64,000 nt of DNA, taken from NCBI GenBank assembly GCA_013368315.1, contig JAACJM010000089.1, positions 62,001-126,000 of the forward strand, in the 5' to 3' direction. The position numbers and the translations under genes are program-made. The notes below the pieces were generated by a model. The model did not search any database, had not been told where the DNA came from, and worked only from the letters and a program-made list of their open reading frames with translations. Origin of the DNA: Tetrapyrgos nigripes (taxonomy: Eukaryota > Basidiomycota > Agaricomycetes > Agaricales > Campanellaceae). Positions 56,258 to 64,000 of this stretch are shown one piece after another (the first letter of the stretch is position 1; each line of letters begins with the position of its first letter).

Positions 56258-58939
56258 CGTGCGAGGGGACGGTGGTGTTGGTGTTGACGTTGAACACGCA
56301 CATACGCGGCATGCTCAGGCTGGAGGTGAGGTGAGGTGAGGTGATATGGATAATGGGTTGGGTTGGTCAGGAAGTGCTTAAGTATACGTACTCGTACGAA
56401 TACTCCGTAGTAGTACCACCATATGCTGATTTGTCTAGATCTTGTCTTTTTTTTTTATATACCTCTGTTAGCGTTGAAGTATCCTGTTCAATGCGAAGAA
56501 AATATGCTGAATCCTGATGATTCGTTCGTCTCAGGCCCTGGGACAAGGACAGGAAGTGGGAGAGCCTGGGAGAGGGAATGAGGATGTAGTAGTGTATGTA
56601 CTAAAGTATGTAAACTTTAAACGTCTTTTTCGTGACTCGTCATTGTTCAAATACTTACAACAATCCAACAACAAACATATCAAATGATCATTAGTGTGGA
56701 GTGCAATTGAGGGGCGAGGGGAGCGGGGGAAAGGGGAAAAGGAGTGAAAGGGGGAAGGGTGAAGGGTGTCAGTAAGTCACAATCAAGCAACGGGGAAGGG
56801 GAAGGGGGGGAGGGAGAGAGCGCTATGTAAGGAAGATGAAAGGAAAGAAGGAAAGCATGTACCGTACCCGGAGACTCAGACTCAGAGTACAGACTACCGA
56901 GGTACAGAGATACTGGGATACAGATCTGGATAAGAGACGAATAAACATTGAAGGAGATGCAAATTAGATGCAAATACAGAATAGAATAAAACTAACAGTG
57001 GAATAAGGGATCAGTGGATCGTATCAACGGAATAGATAGACAAAGAGAGTCAGACGAAGGAAAATTGGTACCAAAAGTCAAAGCCAGAGAAAGATGAAAG
57101 ATCATGGACATAGACGGGTAGGGATGGGGCGACATCGATAGGGGGAAGGGAAGGGATAAGTTTAAGGAAGTACTAGTAAGGAGGAAGGGATTCTGGATCC
57201 GAAATGCTTTACTTAATGGTTTAATGGAATGGCTTATAATTACTAGCCTAATGCAATGCAATGCGAAGAAAAATAAGTTATAAAATGATTCAACTCGATA
57301 TCAGCGTTCCCAGTGAGCGTTGTTTACTTTTTCTTCAAATGTCTTGGGCTTGGTCTTTGTGCTTAGCTTGAACCTTGAATCTTGATTCTGGAATCTGAAT
57401 ATTGTTGGTAAGTAAGACATAAGACAATAAAGGGACGGGAGAGAGGGGGAATGGGAACGGGGGCGGGGACGAGGACGGGGAAGAGATAGGGGCACGTTGA
57501 CGAGAGCGTGCTGCGTGCTGCGTGGGGAAAATGAAAGGAAAGAACGAAAGCGAAAGCACGCATGCATGTACCGTACCCGGAGATGGAGATGGAGACGGAG
57601 AAGAAGACGGAAGACGGTGACTGGAGACTGAAGACACAGAGTACAGAGTACAGCGTACAGGGGTACAGGGGTACAGAGAGGGGATGAGGACGAGACATTC
57701 GGATGAGGGATGCATACGAGTGACGAGGCCTGAGATCTGAGAGGCGAACAAATCAAAACCAAAACCATTGAAGTGATTGTGATCGAAAAGAAGGGATAGG
57801 GATGTAAAGAACTGAAATGAACTTGAATCAGCACTCCTGAGTGTTGTTTATTCTTCAAACGCCTTGGCCTTGTTATTTGTGATTTTAGCTTGATTCTTGA
57901 TTCTGAATCTTGCTCATTCTTGGTATTTGTCAAACGTCACTGGCCATTGGATAGAATGTATGTATGTATATGTAGGCGGGCGTGTTGATAATATGATAAC
58001 GGGAACTCGCAACTTGAAGAAGAGGAAGAGCAAGAGAGGTGGTTCTGGGAATGAACGGGTTAGAAAAGAACGGGGGTAAAGGATAACTTGAAGAACAACG
58101 ATAAGAAGAAATAACCCACCTCGCTAAAGACAGAGGAGACCCTCCTGTTTCCCAATGAACGAAGAGCGACCGAAATGAAGTGAAACTCGATACGGCTCGG
58201 AGATATAGAGACAGACAGCTCGTATATGTGATTGCTTGAGCCACATACGTGGTTATATGAGGTCTTGATACGTCCCATTTGCGAGGACAACTGTAATGGC
58301 ACTAAGTATATTGGTGCAGGGGGTGAGTGTAGCGATATATAAGGAAAGGGTAACTGTTTATATGTTTGGCGCTACGTGGATGTCGGGAATTGTACGGGAC
58401 GCAGACGGGACAACGTAGAGAGACAGCTGAAACGTGATACGACCCACTCGTTAAAATAACTTGTGAGTGGCCGTTTTTAAATTTTGTAGAGTTCGGGAAG
58501 AAGGAAGCCGGGAGACTGAAGTAGGGCCACCTATAGGAAGTATAACGTTAGCCGGGTATCGAAGGAAAGGACGGCGCAAAGACGGCGCTGGAAGGCCTAT
58601 ATAGGGTGTGCGTCGGGGACGGGGTTGCTTTATCTGAGCAGAGCGACGAACGGTGGAGAGGAACAATGGACGCACAGCTAGTTTCCATCGTTACACCTAG
58701 TGGACAGAAAGGAGGGACGACCCCCTAAGAGACAAATGAACTGCACCCGAAGCCTCATCATCAATGACATCATGTCGTCACGACCATGTGATCGCCATCA
58801 TTCGCGTCAGTATTTAGGCTCACACGTGTTGTTTTGAAATTGTTTGTCCCTGGTTCGAGTTTCTTCAGAAGCTTCTTCTTCTTCAACCACCAGGACACCG
58901 CCGCCGCCGCCGCCCTACTCCTTCACCACCACCACCACC
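56258..58939. other. low-complexity stretch without a gene
   Basis: Purine-rich plus strand (GGGGA/GGAGA runs). Minus-strand ORFs of 100-210 codons here are Ser/Pro/Phe-rich composition effects. A diverged duplication is present (see 56770-57900). Confidence 0.5.
56770..57930. repeat. diverged segmental duplications
   Basis: GCATGTACCGTACCCGGAGA occurs at about 56854 and 57565, each preceded by GAAAGGAAAGAA and followed by CAGAGTACAG. A second pair, TTGTTTA with TTCTTCAAA and CTTGAATCTTGATTCT-like words, lies at about 57318-57400 and 57843-57915. Confidence 0.6.
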
Positions 58940-59774
58940 ATGGATGCCTCTCTCACTGTCAGCTTCGTCACCACTACCAGGCGCGCTCGCAAGGCCAGAC
59001 ACGATGACGAAAAGGAAAACATCGACCCTCTCACTGGAGAGAGATGCGCTACCTCGTCTTCCTCCAGGTCCAAGACCAAGACCAAGAAGACTACTAAAAA
59101 GTCTACCAAAGCAAAGGAGAACGCCAATGTCGTCGCGAAATCCGCCGTTTGTCTCCTCGAAAACTCTACCAACGCGTCGTTGTTCGACTATACACCTCCC
59201 TCCTACACCTTCAACTACCCTTCCACCTATGACACCTACCCCTACGACGACGCAGCTCAAGCCATCATAGACTCCAAATGCTACGAGCTGACGGTGTCCC
59301 CACTCGCTGACGTATCCGAGGCCTATGGAGTGCCTCCTGGTCTCGAGTTTTCACTATCCGGAGCTGATGAGGGAGACGAAAAGTTGTTGTTGGATGATGA
59401 AGATCTGTTTTTATGCAACGAGGTGTGTTTCCTACGCGTCTTAATCTGTTAACCGCTCATTCTAACACGTCCGTTTACAGCCTATGCCCCTCTGCCTACC
59501 ACCTCTTTCCGAGTCTGAGAGTTCGGATTCTGATACCGACTCCTCATCATCATTATCAACATCTCCAATAACCCCCACCTTTTCCGTGACAGCTTGTTCA
59601 TGGGCTAACCCTGCGTTCGTCTTTCCCCACACAACACCCACAACCCCCTCCTCTATCTTCAAAGACACTATCATCACGTCGCCCGTGTCAAAATCCACAT
59701 CCACATGCATGTCTTTAACTAAAACCGTGCCGGCGGTCAAAGCCAAGGCTAAGGCTTTGAAGAAGCGACTATAG
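58940..59774 (+). CDS. KEN-box protein of unknown function
   Basis: Two exons (58940-59422 and 59481-59774) give 258 residues. The N-terminus has a basic patch followed by EKENIDP, a KEN box in the context typical of proteins degraded by the APC/C. A Lys/Thr-rich basic stretch (KTKTKKTTKKSTKAK) follows and may target the nucleus. The rest is acidic and Ser/Thr/Pro-rich and looks disordered, with an SESESSDSDTDSSSS casein-kinase-like tract in exon 2. I do not recognise an orthologue. A cell-cycle role is inferred from the KEN box only. Confidence 0.75.
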
Positions 59775-60010
59775 ACTATAGATACTATAGTTGGTTCCCT
59801 TTTTCCCCACTGCCTCCATCGCCCCCACGACCCCATTCATCATTCTTCATCATCATTCTCACTCGTACCTTTTTCTCGTACAAGTGCCTTGGCTGAAGCG
59901 ACTATAGACTATTATAGACTATAGCTACTATAGTTGGTTCCCTCTTTTCCCACCATCCCCCTCGCCCCCATCAACAATTCCACCCCATCCATCATTTCAC
60001 TCGTGCCTAG
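59750..60010 (+). repeat. tandem duplication of the gene 3' end
   Basis: The last codons and 3' sequence (GAAGCGACTATAGACTAT, then TAGTTGGTTCCCT) at about 59760-59870 are repeated at about 59896-60005 with the same order of downstream words (CCATC, CGCCCCCA, ATCATT, CACTCGT). The second copy lies outside the coding region. Confidence 0.75.
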
Positions 60011-62775
60011 GCTTAGGCCTGTACCTCACATCCCGCATTCCCCTTGTTCCCCATATGCCCGTTGCCATTCCCACGTTTCCCCACATGTACAGCCCCATCC
60101 GCATCTGCATCCTCCGATTGCAACTTTCTGTCATTCTCGCCTTACCGGCCCCCCCTCGCCGGCGCATCAATTTGACGATTTGTGCATATCGTCATATTAT
60201 GATCGTAGGATCATTGTACTATCCCCTTCGTCTCTTCATCTCTTCGACTTTCTCCTTTTCTCTGTACATTTCTGTCCGAGTCTCATTTCTTTCGTCTCTA
60301 TATATCTCTATCTCTTCTCTTCTCTTTCTCCATCTTTCGGTTTCGATTTCGGTTTTTCTTCTTTTGCATCATCTCATCTCATTTCATCTTCATCTTCCTA
60401 CACGCACTTGCACCATCTATCTATCTATTCAACATTTGGCATTCATCTCTTTCTCTTTTCCATTCATCCTTTTTTCCATTTCTTCCATTTCCCCTTTCCA
60501 TCCATTCAGCATCGGTTTCTGTTTCTGTTTCTTTTTTCCTATCCTCGCCATTTTCTCGGAATTCCCATTTTTCCATTGCATGAATGTGAAGAAAAACCGT
60601 GTACGCCCTCGTGATGATGATACATACATACAATGATACTACGATATACGATATACGTACGATTTTTTTATACGATAGATCATAGCATAGCTGACTACGA
60701 TACGAATATAAAAACTATAACGAATAAGGAATAGTGAACGGCGAAGAAGGTATCACAATTTCGCTCACTCTTGAGAAAGAGATACATCGCATGATTCTGA
60801 GGTCGACGATAAGACGTCGACGTACGCCGGAAGTATTCTTAATTCAAGTTCAAGTTTCAACCAAGGCCAAGTTGAGCTAGGGCCTGGGCTTTTTGGTCAA
60901 CGTGAGTCTTCAACGTCAAGTCAAAGTAGGTCTAGCTCTTGAGGTCTATATAGTATGATTTCTGATTCTGATTTGTTGTGAACCAACGCCCAACGCCCGA
61001 CCAATGCTACGAGTTGGCTACAAGCTTCAATGAAGGCCTGAAGCCGTCTCCACTCGTTGGACTTGGCAGTTGCGAAGCGTAGGATAGGACTAGGACTAGG
61101 GTGAGATATAGGGTGTTGAGTGAACTTGACGACGAATGTTTGGATTTGAGATTTGATGGTGACTAGGCATGCTTTGAGTTTGCTGCTTGGTTTGGTTTGG
61201 GTGTGGATGGTGGATGGTGGAGGTGGACGGTGGACGATGATGATGGGGTTTGGACAATGGACAATGGATCATGATGATGATGGGTTGCGAATGATGGACT
61301 CTGTCTGTCTGTTTCTTACAAGGGGGCAGGGGGGGGCGTGTGGGGAAGGGGGAGTGTGGGGTACGAGGGGGGCATGGGAGGAAGGGGGATGTGTATATGG
61401 GAGGGAGGAGATGGGGCGGTGGGGGACAAGTGTCCAAGCAAAGCTGAAGCAGAAGGGATTCAGGGAGGTATCGAGGTACTGGTATAGATGTATTTACAAG
61501 ATCATATATGAATATGTATTGTATAGTATGTACTAGATATGTAGCAGAAACAAGAAACGAAAAACAAAGGAGGAGGGGGGGAAGCGGGGGGAAACTAGAA
61601 CTTGATTCTTTTGTATACATTGTAGCCTGTAAGTAGGGGGAAAGTAGTTTGAACAGGATAGGGTGGGGATGAGAATGGGGGTGATGAAGGTGAAGATTTG
61701 TTTACGTTGTTGTTTGGATTTCAAGTTTCAAGTTGTTTTTTCATTGTCAGACCAGACCTCTTTCTCTTTCTCTTTGGGTTGTCTAGTATCATCCCTCGCC
61801 GAGTTCGATCAGGCTGAGTCTGAGGGCAGTGCTTCTTCCGTTGTTCCTCCGACTTGGAATCAGAATTGGAATCAGGTTCTTCCTGACATACTCAGGCTAT
61901 GTACCTTCGCCATAACCGCCTGTACCCGCCTTGTTCATAGGCTCTCCTAAACCTGCTTTCTCCTTTGAACTTTCCCCTCAGTGCACTGAGATAAGGGGTC
62001 AGGACTCAGCAGACAGGGTCGCCAATAAGTACCAATATTTGATACTCAACAAAATCAATCCACGTCTGAAACCTCTCTGCTACCACCACAGTAACTTTTT
62101 GTGAAAATTTGAATGTTTGATTCCAAGACCATGATGAAGTTTTGAGGGAATGACTCGACTCTAAGGATGTTGTATGCTATTAAGCAATGAGCATTTCTCC
62201 TTGTCCTTCCCTCTCCTCCTTTTACCATTTAAGTCACCTTATCTCTACCTCTTATTTCCTTCATCCTTCGTCCATTGTTTGGAACCCCAAACCACCCAAC
62301 AATATACCCTACTTACTCTAGCCTCCTTTACTATTACCTCACCTTTTTCTTTTCCCATCGGGTCATCAGCAATGGCGTTCTATGTTTCTCACAGCTCTCT
62401 ATGGGAAACCTCTGGAAAGCGCAACGCTAACCATGTGCAAAATTTGAGCCTTTCTCTGGCAATTTGAAAAATTGTGTTACAAAAATTGTGGACTTACCAA
62501 GGCAACAAGTGAGGTACTTACTCACAACTTACTGATGCAGGTGTTAACTACTTTTATAAATAAGATTTTATTAGTCACAAATTCCAAGTAAAAGAGTAAA
62601 GAGCTAAGTACAGGTATTTACTGTACTTAGTGTAGATAGAGATATTGGTCATTCAAATTTTTCAAAATTTCAACAAGGAAAAAGCATTCAAAAAGAGTCA
62701 TAGGGTCAATATAAAGTAAGAACTACGTGGTATAGAATGTCTGGTACAAGAAAAATATACATTTACTTAGCAACT
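60011..62775. other. 2.7-kb stretch without a gene
   Basis: Pyrimidine-rich from about 60200-60560 and GT/GA-rich from about 61160-61480. Long ORFs here follow composition. No splice-consistent gene or RNA gene was found. Confidence 0.45.
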
Positions 62776-64000
62776 TCATTGAGATACAAAAAGATCCCTA
62801 GCTTCCTGGAACTTCTTTCTAGCCTCAGGAAATAAGCCCATGTCTTTGAACAGCCAGCCAAATTCACAATGGCACCATCCTTTTTTATAGTACTCAGGAG
62901 ACTCCAGCTGTGAGTCAGATTCCAATGCATCTATGAAGGCTTGCATCGCCAGCTCATATTGACCCATCTTTCTGTATACAACCCCAGAATGGTGCAAATA
63001 CATACCCATCTCACTAACATCATCTATAGAGGAATAAATTTCATATGCTTCAAGGATTACTGAAAGGGCCTCATCTAATTGATTCTGATGTTCTAGTGTC
63101 TGTCCCAGACTATTCAGACATTGTGCAGTACCTCTCTGATCTCCCGTGCTCTGGTACAGAACTCTGGCTTCTGATAGTGCTTCTGTTGCCTCACTATATT
63201 TTCTTTGCATCCTGTAAAGTTCTGCGAGGCTCCACAAGCAGTTTGCAGTACCCCTCTTACTTCCTATGCTCTCGTACAGAACTCTGGCTTCTGATAGTGT
63301 TTCTTTTGCCTCATTATATTTGGATTGCATCAGATAAATGTTCCCAAGGCTCAACAAGCAGTCTGCAGTGCCCGCCTGGTTTCCTATGCTCTGGTGCAGA
63401 ACTCTGGCTTCTGACAGTGTTTCTGCTGCCTGACTATATTTGGATTGCATACTGTAAATTTCACCCAGGCTGTACAAACAATATGCAGTACTGTTCTGAC
63501 TTCCTATGCTCTGGTACAGAACTATGGCTTCTGACAGTGTTTCCTTTGCCTGACTATATTTGCTTTGCATCCTGTAAATTTCATCCATGCTCCGCAGACA
63601 CTGCAGTACCTGTCTGGTGTCCTATACTCTGATACAGAAATCTGGCTTCAGACAGTGTTTCTGTTGCCTGACTGTATTTGCTTTGCATTGCATAATTGTC
63701 ACACATCCTGCACAGGCAATTTGCCTCCTGATATTCATTTTTGATGTCTTGAAACTTCACTTTAGCTTCTGTGAAGAACTTTGAAGCACTACTGTACTTG
63801 TATTGATTACAAGATATTTCACCCAGTGTTTGAAGACAGTATGCAGCCTTTTCTTTCCCTCCTTCACCATGATATTGTGAAAATATCTTCAAAAGATTTA
63901 AAGTATGTAACTCCAAATCTCCCCCCTGGTTTTGTATTGCTTGATATCATTTTTGTCATCTCCACATAAAATACTTCAATCTGAGCAAGGAAAGACAAAG
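62776..64000 (-). CDS. TPR-repeat protein, C-terminal part, truncated by the window
   Basis: The minus-strand frame ends at 62776 with repeated 40-residue units of the form LxSLGEIYxMQSKYSEAxETLSEARVLYQSIG. These are kinesin-light-chain-like tetratricopeptide repeats, at least seven units. Such arrays often form the C-terminus of fungal NB-ARC or NACHT STAND proteins. The N-terminus lies beyond 64000, so this is not testable here. A frame change near 63600-63606 separates 63581-63916 from 62776-63588; it lies between repeat units and could be an indel. The last 100 residues form non-identical TPR-like helices. Confidence 0.8.
63130..63720 (-). repeat. 120-bp coding tandem repeats
   Basis: TCTGGCTTC-T/A-GA-C/T-AGTG recurs at 120-bp intervals (about 63163, 63283, 63403, 63523, 63643). 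DNA similarity between units is high, suggesting recent repeat turnover. Confidence 0.85.

Noticed and set aside
56680..57933. Minus-strand ORFs of 89-210 codons rich in Ser, Pro, Phe and Leu
   Set aside because: They lie in purine-rich DNA, overlap in several frames and show no splice pattern or motif.
59934..60636. Two overlapping plus-strand ORFs of 193-226 codons
   Set aside because: They arise from a pyrimidine-rich 3' region with codon content driven by composition; no domain is visible.
1..64000. tRNA, rRNA or CRISPR features
   Set aside because: I searched by eye for tRNA T-arm words, rRNA blocks and regularly spaced short repeats with unique spacers, and found none. A tRNAscan or Infernal run would be decisive.

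Overview
This window looks like a chromosome segment from a mushroom-forming basidiomycete (Agaricomycetes). Introns are about 44-70 bp with GT-AG (rarely GC-AG) ends, genes are intron-dense and sometimes carry micro-exons, and the protein families fit: a chromodomain Ty3/Gypsy element, PIF/Harbinger, RecQ-like helicase plus DUF6589, DUF1996, OPT transporter and GH92. All calls come from reading the sequence; no database search was run.

Layout. 1316-8241: a young Ty3/Gypsy chromovirus on the minus strand, with 514-bp LTRs differing at 2 sites and a 5-bp target duplication, apparently inserted in an intron of an unidentified gene. It has lost RNase H and the start of integrase and carries an extra Cys/His-rich ORF. 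10039-10245: a palindromic Harbinger-type MITE. 10907-11668: a small secreted protein with a paralogue at 54969-56257. About 15.87-19.72 kb: a two-gene PIF/Harbinger transposon (companion gene plus DDE transposase, convergent) with degenerate terminal inverted repeats. 21417-30585: a C2H2 zinc-finger regulator, a secreted GH92 alpha-mannosidase, and a divergently transcribed EF-2-like GTPase with three single-base frame breaks. 32442-37900: an OPT-family oligopeptide transporter and a secreted DUF1996 protein, convergent. 39.8-43.8 kb: an inverted duplication carrying two copies of a small membrane-protein gene. 44265-44657: a hAT-type MITE with an 8-bp target duplication.

46489-52860 is the most interesting region. 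A RecQ-like helicase and a DUF6589 protein converge inside a 6.37-kb unit whose ends are inverted repeats flanked by the same 5-bp word (AGGGT). This looks like a self-contained DNA transposon with a helicase and a candidate transposase.

54969-64000: the second secreted protein with a His/Cys/Gly-rich insert, long low-complexity stretches, a KEN-box protein whose 3' end is tandemly duplicated, and the C-terminal TPR part of a gene that runs off the right edge.

Single-base frame breaks in otherwise well-conserved genes are common, and most of those I could place precisely lie in or beside homopolymers or short repeats. They may be assembly errors, so they are flagged rather than taken as proof of pseudogenes.
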